Shown: piece by piece, positions 21,500 through 30,893 of the stretch | Layout: every line of letters begins with the position of its first letter | How positions within the stretch are numbered: position 1 is the stretch's first letter | The notes under the pieces: model-generated | Seen by the model: only the letters and a program-made list of their open reading frames with translations | Told to the model about the DNA's origin: nothing | Databases searched by the model: none | NCBI GenBank assembly: GCA_014655195.1 | Contig: BNBH01000003.1 | Location: forward strand, 62,001 to 126,000 | Direction: 5' to 3' | Origin: Streptomyces cellulosae | GTDB lineage: Bacteria > Actinomycetota > Actinomycetes > Streptomycetales > Streptomycetaceae | Length of the DNA stretch: 64,000 bases | Made by a program: the position numbers and the translations under genes

Positions 21500-22372
21500 C
21501 TTCTTCTCGACCGCGTGGCCGCCGAACTGATTCCGCAGCGCCGCGATCATCTTCATCTGCGGCGAGTCCTCCTGGCGCGAGGCGAACCGCGCGAACAGCG
21601 AGGCGGTGATCGCCGGCAGCGGGACCGCGTTGTCGATGGCGGCCTCCACAGTCCAGCGTCCCTCACCGGAGTCCTGTGCATAACCCCGGAGCTCGTCCAG
21701 GTGCTCGTCCTCGTCGAGGGCGTTGACCGCCAGGTCGAGCAGCCAGGAGCGGATGACGGTGCCCTCCTGCCAGGAGCGGAACACCTCCCGGACGTCGGTC
21801 ACCGAGTCGACCTTCTCCAGCAGCTCCCAGCCCTCGGCGTAGGCCTGCATCATGGCGTACTCGATGCCGTTGTGGACCATCTTCGCGAAGTGGCCCGCGC
21901 CGACCTTGCCGGCGTGCACCGAGCCGAAGTCGCCCTCCGGCTTGAGGGCGTCGAATATCGGCTGCACCTTGGCGACGTCCTCCTTGGAGCCGCCGTACAT
22001 CAGCGCGTAGCCGTTCTCCAGGCCCCAGACGCCGCCGGAGACGCCGCAGTCGACGAAGCCGATGCCCTTGGCCGCCAGCTCCGCGGCGTGCTTCTCGTCG
22101 TCGGTCCAGCGGGAGTTGCCGCCGTCCACGACGACGTCGCCGGGCTCCAGCAGCTCGGCCAGCTCGTCGACGGTGGACTGGGTCGCCGCACCGGCCGGGA
22201 CCATCACCCACACCACGCGGGGCCCGCTGAGCTTGTCCACAAGCTCTCGCAGGCTGTGGACGTCGGCGAGGTCCGGGTTGCGGTCGTAACCGACGACGGT
22301 GTGGCCCGCGCGGCGCAGCCGCTCGCGCATGTTGCCGCCCATCTTGCCGAGACCGACGAGACCGAGCTCCAT
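21497..22372 (-). CDS. gnd: 6-phosphogluconate dehydrogenase (decarboxylating), short form
   Basis: 291 residues, the short GndA/YqeC-like type rather than the ~470-residue enzyme. The N-terminal Rossmann motif MELGLVGLGKMGGNM leads to VVDGGNSRWTDDE, the SGGVWGLENGYALM substrate loop and the catalytic Lys region GHFAKMVHNGIEYAMM. It oxidises 6-phosphogluconate to ribulose-5-phosphate and CO2; short forms often use NAD. A gnd gene between dnaN and recF is a Streptomyces hallmark. It may be in one transcript with recF. Confidence 0.95.
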   Translation of the reverse strand: MELGLVGLGKMGGNMRERLRRAGHTVVGYDRNPDLADVHSLRELVDKLSGPRVVWVMVPAGAATQSTVDELAELLEPGDVVVDGGNSRWTDDEKHAAELAAKGIGFVDCGVSGGVWGLENGYALMYGGSKEDVAKVQPIFDALKPEGDFGSVHAGKVGAGHFAKMVHNGIEYAMMQAYAEGWELLEKVDSVTDVREVFRSWQEGTVIRSWLLDLAVNALDEDEHLDELRGYAQDSGEGRWTVEAAIDNAVPLPAITASLFARFASRQEDSPQMKMIAALRNQFGGHAVEKK

Positions 22373-22516
22373 CAGATGTGTTCCTTAAGGTTGCGACGGG
22401 ACGTGCCGGCACTTGTCGTACCGGCGTCCGAGCCTAAACCCGGACGCTCGCGCACATCTGTGGGCATACGCGCTCACACGCCCGTCCCCACCTGCGGCTT
22501 CGCCGCGGGCCACGGA

Positions 22517-23647
22517 TCAGCCGCTGAGCCGCACCGGCATGATCAGGTACTTGTAGGCCTCGTCCGCCTCCGCGTCCATCGCCGGGCGGCCGCTGAGCAG
22601 CGCCGGCTTGGTGGACGTGGTGAACGACAGCTGGGCCACCGGGGAGTCGATGGCGCTCAGGCCGTCCAGCAGGAACGTCGGGTTGAAGGCGATGGAGATG
22701 TCGTCGCCCTCGAGCTGGGCGTCGACCCTTTCCACAGCCTGTGCGTCGTCGCTGGAACCGGCCTCCAGGATCAGCACGCCCTGCTCGAAGCTCAACCGCA
22801 CCGGGGTGTTGCGCTCGGCGACCAGGGCCACGCGCTTCACGGCCTCCACGAAGGGGGCGGTCTCGATCACGGCGACGCTGTTGAACTCCGTCGGGAACAG
22901 CGTGCGGTACTTCGGGAGGTCGCCCTCCAGCAGACGCGTGGTGGTGCGGCGGCCGGCGCCCTCGAAGCCGATCAGGCCCTCACCGGCGCCGGAGCCGGAC
23001 AGCGCCAGGGTGACCTGGTCGCCACTGGTCAGCGCCTTGGCCGTGTCCAGCAGGGTCTTCGCGGGCACCAGGGCGACCGCGGACGCCTCCGGGTTCTCCG
23101 GCTTCCACAGGAACTCGCGGACCGCGAAGCGATAGCGGTCGGTGGAGGCCAGCGTCACCGTGTCGCCCTCGATCTCGATGCGCACACCGGTGAGGACGGG
23201 CAGCGTGTCGTCACGGCCGGCCGCGATGGCGACCTGCTGCACGGCGGAGGCGAAGACCTCGCCGGGGACCGTGCCCGTCGCGTTCGGCATCTGGGGCAGG
23301 GCCGGGTACTCCTCCACAGGCAGTGTGTGGAGTGTGAACCGCGAGGAGCCGCACACCACCGTCGCCCGCACACCGTCCGTGGAGATCTCCACCGGACGGT
23401 TGGGAAGGGCGCGCGAGATGTCGGCGAGCAGGCGGCCGGAGACCAGGACCGTGCCCTCCTCCTCGACCTCGGCCTCGACCGACACGCGCGCGGAGACCTC
23501 GTAGTCGAAGCTGGACAGGCTCAGCTGGCCGTCGTCGGCCTTGAGCAGCAGGCCGGCGAGGACAGGCGCCGGCGGACGGGCCGGGAGGCTGCGAGCCGCC
23601 CAGGCCACTGCCTCCGCGAGTACGTCGCGTTCCACCCGGATCTTCAC
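22517..23647 (-). CDS. dnaN: DNA polymerase III beta subunit (sliding clamp)
   Basis: 376 residues from GTG 23647 (VKIRVERDVLAEAVAW). Three clamp domains are recognisable: APVLAGLLLKADDGQLSLSS, DDTLPVLTGVRIEIEGDTVT with STDRYRFAVREF, and a C-terminal YKYLIMPVRLSG. It forms the ring that tethers Pol III and recruits MutS, ligase and others. It borders the left side of oriC and is transcribed away from it. Upstream frame extension to 24157 runs into oriC and is not coding. Confidence 0.98.
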   Translation of the reverse strand: MKIRVERDVLAEAVAWAARSLPARPPAPVLAGLLLKADDGQLSLSSFDYEVSARVSVEAEVEEEGTVLVSGRLLADISRALPNRPVEISTDGVRATVVCGSSRFTLHTLPVEEYPALPQMPNATGTVPGEVFASAVQQVAIAAGRDDTLPVLTGVRIEIEGDTVTLASTDRYRFAVREFLWKPENPEASAVALVPAKTLLDTAKALTSGDQVTLALSGSGAGEGLIGFEGAGRRTTTRLLEGDLPKYRTLFPTEFNSVAVIETAPFVEAVKRVALVAERNTPVRLSFEQGVLILEAGSSDDAQAVERVDAQLEGDDISIAFNPTFLLDGLSAIDSPVAQLSFTTSTKPALLSGRPAMDAEADEAYKYLIMPVRLSG

Positions 23648-24588
23648 TGTTGCCGCCTCCTGCTGTTGCCGGCGCTTCTCGCCCTGCCTGGCTTCGTCGT
23701 CTGACTCGGTGTCGTCGGCCCCTCGGAGGGGAAGGACACCGGGGTCCAGTCTGACGCACCGCACTGACAGTAGGTGCCCGTCGGGGTCAAGTCGTGACGA
23801 GTGGCAGTCGAGGCCGGGACAGCGAGTTGTGCACAGGGCCCCCTTCGAAACGAATTCCTCGCTCTCTCTAGTCGGGAGTAGTAGTAGGGCCTGTGGATAC
23901 CGTGGATAACCTCGTTTTCGCAGCTCAAGGCCGGTTTTTTGTCCACGGGTCCTGTGGGTGGGGGCGGTGGACAACCGGGCCCTGCTGTGGAGAACGGAAA
24001 GTTCTGCACATCCCGTGCACAGGGGAGGCCGAGTTCTCCCCAGACACGTCCCCAGGTTTGAGGTCCTTTCCCACAGCCCCCTCCGGCACCTCGGTGTGAC
24101 GCCTTTCACTCGGGGCGGTGAGAGGGCGCGTCGCGTTGCCGAACAGTGGACAGCCATGTGGAGAAGCGGCCGGTCACTGGGGACAACCGGCCTCAGCCTG
24201 TGGGAAGCCCGTGGACAACTTGATGCACAGCCTGTGGATCATCCCGTCGTCCACAGTCTGTGGAGATCGTTCGTCCACGGATCCACAGGCAGGTGACCTG
24301 CGCAGACAGCTTCTCACCAGGGGCGGTTGTGGACGGTGTCGGGACAACTTTCCGGTCCCCAGCGTGTGGACGGAAAAAAGTCGCCGAATCTGTGGAGGAA
24401 GGCCGTAACCCGTGGCGGAAATCGAACAGCGCGCGGGGCCGGCGTCGCGGTGTGGACGTCCGTCGTCGCCCGCCGGGGGTCCGGAGCGCGAAGAAGGCCG
24501 CCTGCGACACGAAGCAGGGACGTCCGGAACACGAAGAAGGGCGCCCCCGGATCTCTCCAGGGGCGCCCTCAGGGGTGCGTGCGGGCCG
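23648..24588. other. oriC: chromosomal replication origin oriC
   Basis: 941 bases between dnaN and dnaA without a gene. I read the following DnaA-box nonamers on the minus strand (plus coordinates): 23892, 23901, 23966, 23986, 24145, 24157, 24210, 24233, 24259, 24328, 24365, 24391. Plus strand: 23939, 24247, 24271, 24279. Weaker variants lie at 24002, 24013, 24067, 24178, 24199 and 24221. Most fit the Streptomyces consensus (T/C)(T/C)(G/A/C)TCCACA. They form two groups with a box-poor stretch around 24076-24140, and most point the same way, as in known Streptomyces origins. The AT-richest short runs are CCGGTTTTTTG (23931-23941) and GGAAAAAAG (24372-24380). Confidence 0.97.
24538..24569 (-). 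terminator. dnaA terminator
   Basis: Stem AGGGCGCCCC / GGGGCGCCCT with a 12-base loop, 20 bases past the dnaA stop, followed on the minus strand by CTTCTTCGTG. It shields oriC from read-through. Confidence 0.8.
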
Positions 24589-26604
24589 TCAGCCGGCCTT
24601 GATGCGGTTGGTCAGCTCGGTGACCTGGTTGTAGATGGACCGCCGCTCGGCCATCAGATTGCGGATCTTCCGGTCGGCGTGCATCACCGTGGTGTGGTCC
24701 CGGCCGCCGAACAGCGCGCCGATCTTCGGCAGCGACAGGTCCGTCAGCTCGCGGCACAGGTACATCGCGATCTGCCGGGCGGTCACCAGCGCGCGTCCGC
24801 GCGAGGTGCCGCACAGGTCCTCGACGGTGAGCCCGAAGTAGTCGGCGGTCGCGCTCATGATGGCCGTCGAGGTGATCTCCGGGGCCGAGTCGTCGCCCCC
24901 GGGCATCAGGTCCTTGAGGACGATCTCCGTGAGCCCCAGGTCCACCGGCTGCCGGTTGAGCGACGCGAAGGCCGTCACCCGGATCAGCGCGCCCTCCAGC
25001 TCGCGGATGTTGCGCGAGATCCGGGAGGCGATGAACTCCAGCACCTCCGGCGGGGCGTTGAGCTGCTCCTGCACCGCCTTCTTGCGCAGGATCGCGATGC
25101 GCGTCTCCAGCTCCGGCGGCTGGACGTCGGTGATCAGGCCCCACTCGAAACGGTTCCGCAGCCGGTCCTCCAGCGTCACCAGCTGCTTGGGCGGCCGGTC
25201 GGAGGACAGCACGATCTGCTTGTTGGCGTTGTGGAGCGTGTTGAAGGTGTGGAAGAACTCCTCCTGCGTCGACTCCTTGTCCGCCAGGAACTGGATGTCG
25301 TCGACGAGCAGGATGTCCATCTCGCGGTAGCGCTTGCGGAAGCTGTCGCCCTTGCCGTCGCGGATGGAGTTGATGAACTCGTTGGTGAACTCCTCGGAGC
25401 TCACGTACCGCACGCGCGTGCCCGGGTAGAGGCTCCGCGCGTAGTGCCCGATGGCGTGCAGCAGATGCGTCTTGCCGAGGCCCGACTCCCCGTAGATGAA
25501 CAGGGGGTTGTACGCCTTCGCCGGCGCCTCCGCGACGGCAACCGCGGCCGCGTGCGCGAAGCGGTTGGACGCGCCGATGACGAACGTGTCGAAGAGGTAC
25601 TTCGGGTTCAGCCGCGCGGTCGGCTCGCCGGGACCCGTCGCCGGGGCCGGCTGCGCCGCCAGCGGGCCGGGCGCGCCGGTCGTCGGCAGGTTCGGGCCGA
25701 CCGGGCCGCCGCGGTGCACGTGCCCCGAGCCGGGCGGCGGCTCGGGCAGGTCGCGGCGGCGGTCGTCGCGCTGGTCGTAGTCGCCGCGGGACGCCTCGTA
25801 GTCGGAGCGCTGGTCGTAGGACGGGCGCTCCACAGGCTGGGGACGGTAGTCCTGGGACGACGGACCCCCGTAGGAGTCCGAGCCGTACGAATCCTTGCTG
25901 CCGTACGGGTCCTGCGCGCCGTAGGCGTCCTGCTGGGAGCCGTAGGCGTCCTGGGACGGCGAGGCGTACGGATCGCGGTCGGGGAAGCCGAGCCGCTGCT
26001 GCTGCCAGCCGTAGTCGTCCTGCGAGGGACGCGGCCAGGAGCCGGGCTCGGGGCGCTGGTACTCCGACGGGTAGGCGGGACGCGCCGAGGGCAGCTGGTC
26101 GTCCGGACGGCCCTGCTGGTCGCCGCGGCGGCGGTCGTATCCGCCGTACGGCTCACGGTCCTGGTACGGCTCGCGCTCCTGGCGGTCGCGGTGGTCCGGG
26201 CGCTGGTGGTCCGGACGCCCGCGGTGGTCCTGGTGCTCCGGACGCTCCTGGTGCGCGGAGGGCAGCTCCGGCTCCTCGTAGCGCGGCTGCGGACGGGGAG
26301 CGGGCGCGGGAGTGGCCGGCGGCTCGCCGGCGGTCTCGTCGACCGTGATCGCGATGCGGATCGGGCGGCCGCACTCGCGGCTCAGGCTCTCGCTGACGAC
26401 CGGGGCCAGCCGGCCCTCGAGCACGCCCTTGGCGAACTCGTTCGGCACGGCGAGCAGCGCGGTGTCGGCGACCAGGGCCAGCGGCTGGCAGCGCCGGATC
26501 CAGTGTTCGTCCTTGCTCTCGACACCTTGGCCACGGCCCTCGCCGAGCAGTTGCTCCAGTACGCGTGGCCACACTGCGGCAAGATCGGCAGGTACGTCAG
26601 CCAC
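24589..26604 (-). CDS. dnaA: chromosomal replication initiator DnaA
   Basis: 671 residues from GTG 26604 ([20 protein letters not shown]). Domain I ~1-90 (helicase and partner contacts), an exceptionally long domain II ~92-330, AAA+ domain III with Walker A GESGLGKT (372-379) and Walker [11 protein letters not shown], and domain IV with the DnaA signature [16 protein letters not shown]. It binds oriC boxes and melts DNA. Domain II is disordered: His/Arg/Asp/Pro-rich first, then Tyr/Gly/Gln/Ser-rich with repeated DAYGSQ / DPYGSK units (~198-281). Long linkers are normal in Streptomyces. Two inverted DnaA boxes upstream suggest autoregulation. Confidence 0.99.
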   Translation of the reverse strand: MADVPADLAAVWPRVLEQLLGEGRGQGVESKDEHWIRRCQPLALVADTALLAVPNEFAKGVLEGRLAPVVSESLSRECGRPIRIAITVDETAGEPPATPAPAPRPQPRYEEPELPSAHQERPEHQDHRGRPDHQRPDHRDRQEREPYQDREPYGGYDRRRGDQQGRPDDQLPSARPAYPSEYQRPEPGSWPRPSQDDYGWQQQRLGFPDRDPYASPSQDAYGSQQDAYGAQDPYGSKDSYGSDSYGGPSSQDYRPQPVERPSYDQRSDYEASRGDYDQRDDRRRDLPEPPPGSGHVHRGGPVGPNLPTTGAPGPLAAQPAPATGPGEPTARLNPKYLFDTFVIGASNRFAHAAAVAVAEAPAKAYNPLFIYGESGLGKTHLLHAIGHYARSLYPGTRVRYVSSEEFTNEFINSIRDGKGDSFRKRYREMDILLVDDIQFLADKESTQEEFFHTFNTLHNANKQIVLSSDRPPKQLVTLEDRLRNRFEWGLITDVQPPELETRIAILRKKAVQEQLNAPPEVLEFIASRISRNIRELEGALIRVTAFASLNRQPVDLGLTEIVLKDLMPGGDDSAPEITSTAIMSATADYFGLTVEDLCGTSRGRALVTARQIAMYLCRELTDLSLPKIGALFGGRDHTTVMHADRKIRNLMAERRSIYNQVTELTNRIKAG
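25615..26331 (-). repeat. low-complexity coding region of DnaA domain II
   Basis: Encodes residues ~92-330. Degenerate 18-21-base units at about 25850-25980 encode (Q/K)D(A/P/S)YG(S/A). The protein has about 20 Tyr and many Gln/Asp/Arg in this stretch and no predicted fold. Confidence 0.8.
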
Positions 26605-26979
26605 AGGGCACGCTCTCTCACAGGTCCCTCGATCGTGTGATCCGGGGGACGGGTCGGGATGTAAATCGGGTGGTGAAGGGTCAAGGGAACGAATCGGAGT
26701 CCAGTCACGGTAGTCAGCGCGACCGGTACGGTTCAAGTTGTTGTCCCCAGGCTGTGGACAAGTGTCTCCCGGCGACCGTCGGTTTGACCGAATGGCGCAG
26801 CCGCGCGTACCGTAACCAGGTCGAGTTGTCGATGGCTGCTGCCGCCTGCCTCCGATGGGCACAGATCGCGCAAGATGATCGGTCAGCGGTGCACTCGGGC
26901 GTAACGCGAGCTACTCGTGGGCGCACGGTGACAGCCAGGACGGCACCCCGCAAACACCGATTCTTTCTGGAGCCCCCGA
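26605..26979. promoter_or_regulatory. dnaA-rpmH divergent promoter region with inverted DnaA boxes
   Basis: 375 bases between divergent dnaA and rpmH. At 26741-26761 TTGTCCCCA and TGTGGACAA face each other across GGC, forming a near-perfect 21-base palindrome of two DnaA boxes ~140 bases upstream of the dnaA start, as expected for DnaA autorepression. The right half must hold the rpmH promoter; TCTGGAG precedes the rpmH start. No further gene is seen. Confidence 0.8.
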
Positions 26980-27117
26980 GTGAGCAAGCGCACCTTCCAG
27001 CCGAACAACCGTCGTCGCGCCAAGACCCACGGCTTCCGGCTGCGTATGCGCACCCGTGCCGGCCGCGCGATTCTCGCGTCCCGCCGCAGCAAGGGTCGCG
27101 CCCGTCTGTCCGCCTGA
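26980..27117 (+). CDS. rpmH: 50S ribosomal protein bL34
   Basis: 45 residues, starting [20 protein letters not shown] after GTG 26980 and ending [12 protein letters not shown]; length and sequence are typical of bL34. GGAG lies upstream. It is the first gene of the rpmH-rnpA-yidD-yidC-khpB-rsmG run, diverging from dnaA as in most bacteria. rnpA starts 21 bases later. Confidence 0.98.
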   Translation: MSKRTFQPNNRRRAKTHGFRLRMRTRAGRAILASRRSKGRARLSA

Positions 27118-27138
27118 TCCCGATCAGGTCATGACGTC

Positions 27139-27510
27139 GTGCTGCCCACCGAGAACCGGCTGAGGCGGCGCGAGGACTTCGCGACCGCGGTACGACGAGG
27201 ACGCCGGGCCGGGCGCCAGCACCTCGTCGTCCATCTTCGTAGCGGTGCAACGGACCCGCATGCGCCTGGGGAGAGCGCTCCCCCGGCGCGTGCGGGTTTC
27301 GTCGTGAGCAAGGCCGTGGGCGGAGCGGTGGCGCGCAACAAGGTGAAGCGGAGGCTTCGCCATCTGATGCGCGAGCGAATCGACCAGCTGCCCCCCGGTA
27401 GCCTGGTAGTGGTACGAGCGCTGCCCCCCGCGGGCGACGCCGACCACGCACAGCTGGCCCGAGACCTGGACGCCGCTCTGCAGCGGCTGCTGGGAGGGGG
27501 CGCGCGATGA
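27139..27510 (+). CDS. rnpA: ribonuclease P protein component
   Basis: 123 residues. The family core [20 protein letters not shown] and the start [20 protein letters not shown] are clear. It assists RNase P RNA in 5' processing of tRNA precursors. GTG start. Its stop overlaps the yidD ATG as ATGA, so the two are coupled. Confidence 0.97.
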   Translation: MLPTENRLRRREDFATAVRRGRRAGRQHLVVHLRSGATDPHAPGESAPPARAGFVVSKAVGGAVARNKVKRRLRHLMRERIDQLPPGSLVVVRALPPAGDADHAQLARDLDAALQRLLGGGAR

Positions 27511-27881
27511 AGTACCCGCTGCTGGCACTGATCAAGCTCTACCAGTGGACGATCAGTCCACTGCTGGGCCCGGTGTGCAAGTACTACCCGTCGTGCTCCC
27601 ACTACGGCTACACGGCCATCGACCGGCACGGTGCCGTCAAGGGAACAGCACTCACGGCCTGGCGCATCCTGCGGTGCAATCCGTGGTCGCTGGGCGGTGT
27701 GGATCATGTCCCGCCGCGTAAGCGCCCGCGGTGGCACGAAATGCTGCGTAACGCCTGGCGTGCACGCAAGGGCGGGACCTCCGCCGCCGAACCGGCCACC
27801 GAGGGACAGGCTTCTCCCACAAGTCCTACGAGTCCGTCGGGCCCGGCCGCAGAGACCCCGTCCCATGCCCAAGGAGCATGA
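27507..27881 (+). CDS. yidD: membrane protein insertion efficiency factor YidD
   Basis: 124 residues. The conserved core [20 protein letters not shown] continues [11 protein letters not shown] and [18 protein letters not shown], including the three family Cys. An N-terminal amphipathic helix would bind the membrane. It acts with YidC in membrane protein insertion. The C-terminal ~40 residues (Ala/Thr/Ser/Pro-rich) are a variable tail. It ends four bases before yidC. Confidence 0.96.
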   Translation: MKYPLLALIKLYQWTISPLLGPVCKYYPSCSHYGYTAIDRHGAVKGTALTAWRILRCNPWSLGGVDHVPPRKRPRWHEMLRNAWRARKGGTSAAEPATEGQASPTSPTSPSGPAAETPSHAQGA

Positions 27882-27884
27882 TTA

Positions 27885-29156
27885 GTGGACACGATTGCCA
27901 GCCTCTTCAGCTTCATCACGACACCTGTCTCCTGGGTCATCGTCCAGTTCCACAGCGTGTACGGCTCCCTCTTCGGGCCTGACACAGGATGGGCCTGGGG
28001 CCTGTCCATCGTGTCCCTGGTGATTCTCATCCGCATCTGCCTGATCCCGCTCTTCGTGAAGCAGATCAAGGCGACGCGCGCCATGCAGACGCTCCAGCCG
28101 GAGATGAAGAAGATCCAGGAGCGCTACAAGAACGACAAGCAGCGCCAGTCCGAAGAGATGATGAAGCTCTACAAGGAGACGGGCACCAACCCGCTCTCCT
28201 CGTGCCTTCCCATCCTGGCGCAGTCGCCGTTCTTCTTCGCCCTGTACCACGTGCTCAACAGCATCGCGTCGAACGACACCATCGGCGTGATCAACGAGCG
28301 GCTGCTGGAGAGCGCCCAGAAGGCCCACATCTTCGGCGCCCCGCTCGCCGCGAAGTTCACGGACAGCCCCGAGAAGGTCGAGGCGCTCAACTCGTCGCTG
28401 ACCGACGTGCGCGTCGTCACGGCGATCATGATCGTCCTGATGTCGCTGTCGCAGTTCTACACGCAGCGCCAGCTGATGACGAAGAACGTCGACACCACGG
28501 TGAAGACGCCGTTCATGCAGCAGCAGAAGATGCTGATGTACGTCTTCCCCGTCATCTTCGCGGTCTTCGGCATCAACTTCCCCGTCGGTGTCCTCGTCTA
28601 CTGGCTGACCACCAACGTGTGGACCATGGGCCAGCAGATGTACGTCATCCACAACAACCCGACGCCGGGTTCCAAGGCCCAGGCCGCCTACCTGGAGCGC
28701 CTCTCCAAGCACGTCGCCAAGCACGGCAAGACCCGCAACCGCCGGGAGCGCGCCATCGTCAAGGCGATTGTCGCGAAGGGCCGCGACCGCAACGAGTACG
28801 AGCGCAAGTTCATCAACGGCCTGAACAAGGCGGGTCTCGCCGCCCAGTCCGACGGCACCGTGATCAAGAGCGAGAGCAGTGCCGCCGCCCAGGCCGAGGG
28901 TGGCACGACGACCACCACCGCCGCCCCCAAGCGGCAGCAGCCCAAGCGGCAGCCCAAGTCCAAGCGCCACAACCCCGGCGCGGCCAAGCCGGCGGGCGAA
29001 CCCACCTCGCTGACCAAGGCCGACGACCCGCAGGACGCCAAGCCCACCGGCGGCAAGGGCAACGCCAAGCCCGCCGGCAACGGCTCCACGCGCAGCAGGG
29101 CCCAGTCCGGACAGCGCAAGGGCCCGCAGCGGCCCAAGTCCCCGTCGAAGAAGTAA
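27885..29156 (+). CDS. yidC: membrane protein insertase YidC
   Basis: 423 residues, Gram-positive/actinobacterial type without a large periplasmic domain. Oxa1 core: [20 protein letters not shown] with the hydrophilic-groove Arg, a coiled-coil hairpin (~62-90), [20 protein letters not shown], and later spans near 165-185 and 210-250. The C-terminal ~130 residues are Lys/Gln/Pro/Gly-rich and may contact the ribosome. GTG start with AAGGAG. khpB follows after 15 bases. Confidence 0.97.
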   Translation: MDTIASLFSFITTPVSWVIVQFHSVYGSLFGPDTGWAWGLSIVSLVILIRICLIPLFVKQIKATRAMQTLQPEMKKIQERYKNDKQRQSEEMMKLYKETGTNPLSSCLPILAQSPFFFALYHVLNSIASNDTIGVINERLLESAQKAHIFGAPLAAKFTDSPEKVEALNSSLTDVRVVTAIMIVLMSLSQFYTQRQLMTKNVDTTVKTPFMQQQKMLMYVFPVIFAVFGINFPVGVLVYWLTTNVWTMGQQMYVIHNNPTPGSKAQAAYLERLSKHVAKHGKTRNRRERAIVKAIVAKGRDRNEYERKFINGLNKAGLAAQSDGTVIKSESSAAAQAEGGTTTTTAAPKRQQPKRQPKSKRHNPGAAKPAGEPTSLTKADDPQDAKPTGGKGNAKPAGNGSTRSRAQSGQRKGPQRPKSPSKK

Positions 29157-29171
29157 GAAGGAGTCCATCCC

Positions 29172-29684
29172 GTGACGGAAGGCACCACCGCGGCCGCTGC
29201 CGAGGGCGCAGACACCCTGACCCGCCTCGAGCAGGAGGGCGAGATCGCGGCGGACTACCTCGAGGGTCTGCTCGACATCGCCGATCTCGACGGCGACATC
29301 GACATGGACGTCGAGGCCGACCGCGCCTCTGTCTCGATCATCAGTGACACGGGCAGCCGCGATCTGCAGAAGCTCGTGGGCCGTGACGGCGAGGTACTGG
29401 AGGCTCTCCAGGAGCTCACGCGCCTCGCGGTCCACCGGGAGACCGGCGACCGCAGCCGTCTGATGCTCGACATCGCCGGCTATCGCGCCCGCAAGCGCAC
29501 CGAGCTCGCCGACCTCGGCGCCAAGGCCGCGGCCGAGGCCAAGAGCAGCGGACAGCCCGTGCGGCTCGACCCGATGACCCCGTTCGAGCGCAAGGTCGTG
29601 CACGACGCGGTCAAGACGGCCGGCCTGCGCAGCGAGTCCGAGGGCGAGGAGCCGCAGCGCTTCGTCGTCGTGCTTCCCGCCTGA
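29172..29684 (+). CDS. khpB: KH/R3H RNA-binding protein KhpB (Jag)
   Basis: 170 residues. An acidic N-terminus and a KH domain at ~45-105 contain VGRDGEVLEALQELTRLAVH, followed by an R3H domain with RLDPMTPFERKVVHDAV. Jag/KhpB binds RNA, usually with KhpA, and influences cell elongation in Firmicutes. GTG start with AGAAGGAG. The gene ends in its own terminator. Confidence 0.94.
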   Translation: MTEGTTAAAAEGADTLTRLEQEGEIAADYLEGLLDIADLDGDIDMDVEADRASVSIISDTGSRDLQKLVGRDGEVLEALQELTRLAVHRETGDRSRLMLDIAGYRARKRTELADLGAKAAAEAKSSGQPVRLDPMTPFERKVVHDAVKTAGLRSESEGEEPQRFVVVLPA

Positions 29685-29702
29685 GCGGCTCCACCGTTCC
29701 AC

Positions 29703-29731
29703 CGGCCCCGTCTGTTGCGCAGGCGGGGCCG
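29703..29731 (+). terminator. khpB terminator
   Basis: 12-bp stem CGGCCCCGTCTG / CAGGCGGGGCCG (one G-U) with a 5-base loop, followed by CTCTTT. Confidence 0.85.
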
Positions 29732-29805
29732 CTCTTTGTCAGCCTGGTAGTTCTGGTTCTGGTGTCGGCGCCCCGCGCCGGCACGGTACGGAAGGACGGT
29801 CCCCC

Positions 29806-30525
29806 GTGACGGAGGCAGCGGAGCTTCCCCCCGCGCCCGAGCAGGCCCGTGAGGTGTTCGGTGAACGCTTCGCGGACGCGGTCCGGTACGCCGAACTGCT
29901 CGCCGAGGCGGGCGTGCAGCGCGGTCTGATCGGGCCGCGCGAGGTGCCCCGCCTGTGGGAGCGGCATCTGCTGAACTGCGCGGTGCTCTCGGAGGTCGTG
30001 CCCGAGGGCGTCACCGTGTGCGACGTCGGCTCGGGGGCCGGTCTGCCGGGCATCCCGCTGGCGCTGGTCCGGGAGGACCTGAAGATCACTCTGCTGGAGC
30101 CGCTGCTCCGCCGCACCAACTTCCTGACCGAGGTCGTGGAACTGCTCGGCCTGGATCATGTGACGGTCGTGCGGGGACGCGCCGAGGAGGTCATGGGCAA
30201 GCTGCCTCCCGTACATGTGGTCACCGCCCGCGCCGTCGCGCCGCTCGACCGTCTGGCCACCTGGGGCATCCCCCTGCTGCGGCCGTACGGCGAGATGCTC
30301 GCGCTCAAGGGTGACACCGCAGAGGAGGAGCTGAAGAGCGCCGCCACCGCCCTGACCAAACTCGGCGCCGTCACCACGTCGATCGTCCACGTGGGTGAGG
30401 GCGTCGTGGACCCCCTGTCCACGGTGGTGCGGGTCGAGGTCGGGGAGAGCCCCGGAGGGGTCCGCTTCGCCGCCAAGCGCGCCAAGGCCGCCCGCACCGG
30501 ACGAGCACGGCGCCGGCGCGGATAG
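29806..30525 (+). CDS. rsmG: 16S rRNA (guanine-N7)-methyltransferase G
   Basis: 239 residues. SAM-binding motif VCDVGSGAGLPGIPLALVRE, family motifs WERHLLNCAVLSE and RAVAPLDRLATW. It methylates G527 of 16S rRNA; loss gives low-level streptomycin resistance and, in Streptomyces, antibiotic overproduction. GTG start. C-terminal basic tail KRAKAARTGRARRRRG. A terminator separates it from khpB, so it may have its own promoter; parAB follows. Confidence 0.97.
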   Translation: MTEAAELPPAPEQAREVFGERFADAVRYAELLAEAGVQRGLIGPREVPRLWERHLLNCAVLSEVVPEGVTVCDVGSGAGLPGIPLALVREDLKITLLEPLLRRTNFLTEVVELLGLDHVTVVRGRAEEVMGKLPPVHVVTARAVAPLDRLATWGIPLLRPYGEMLALKGDTAEEELKSAATALTKLGAVTTSIVHVGEGVVDPLSTVVRVEVGESPGGVRFAAKRAKAARTGRARRRRG

Positions 30526-30893
30526 CTGTCTCTCCCTCGCGGTGGAGCGCGAGGGGTCCCGTGCGGCGAAGACATACGTCGGGACGACGCGCCCGGTCCT
30601 CGAGGCCGGGCGTACTCCACACAAGCTGCCTCAGCCACACATGCCGGAGTGTCGCGCCAGCGCCGCCTCCGCCGCTGTGCATCGTGTTTCACGTGAAACG
30701 TCGCTCACTGCTGCACGGCATCATCAGTCGGGGCCGCGCTGCGGCCGAACCTCGTGAACGGAAGCCTCTGGGCTCCCTCGGCGAGAGCTCCGCTCCACGC
30801 GAGTCACCTCCCCCCTCACGGGGCACGGAGATGTCCACAGAGGTGGATTTCTCCACAGAACGTCAGGCCTCACTGGTTCGCGACCCCGACGGC
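30526..30893. promoter_or_regulatory. rsmG-parA intergenic region with parS
   Basis: 368 bases. It contains a perfect parS at 30686-30699 and two TCCACA-type motifs near 30834 and 30852. This is the parAB promoter region; in S. coelicolor parAB has a constitutive and a sporulation-induced promoter, but I cannot mark them here. No gene is supported in the gap. Confidence 0.6.
30686..30699. other. parS: parS centromere site (perfect), parAB promoter region
   Basis: GTTTCACGTGAAAC ~160 bases after rsmG and ~210 bases before parA. Confidence 0.95.

Noticed and set aside
24118..24640. Short open frames within oriC
   Set aside because: They run through DnaA boxes, differ in all frames and have no ribosome-binding sites or codon bias.
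30561..30893. N-terminal extension of parA to 30561
   Set aside because: It would include the parS-bearing promoter region and has no conserved residues.
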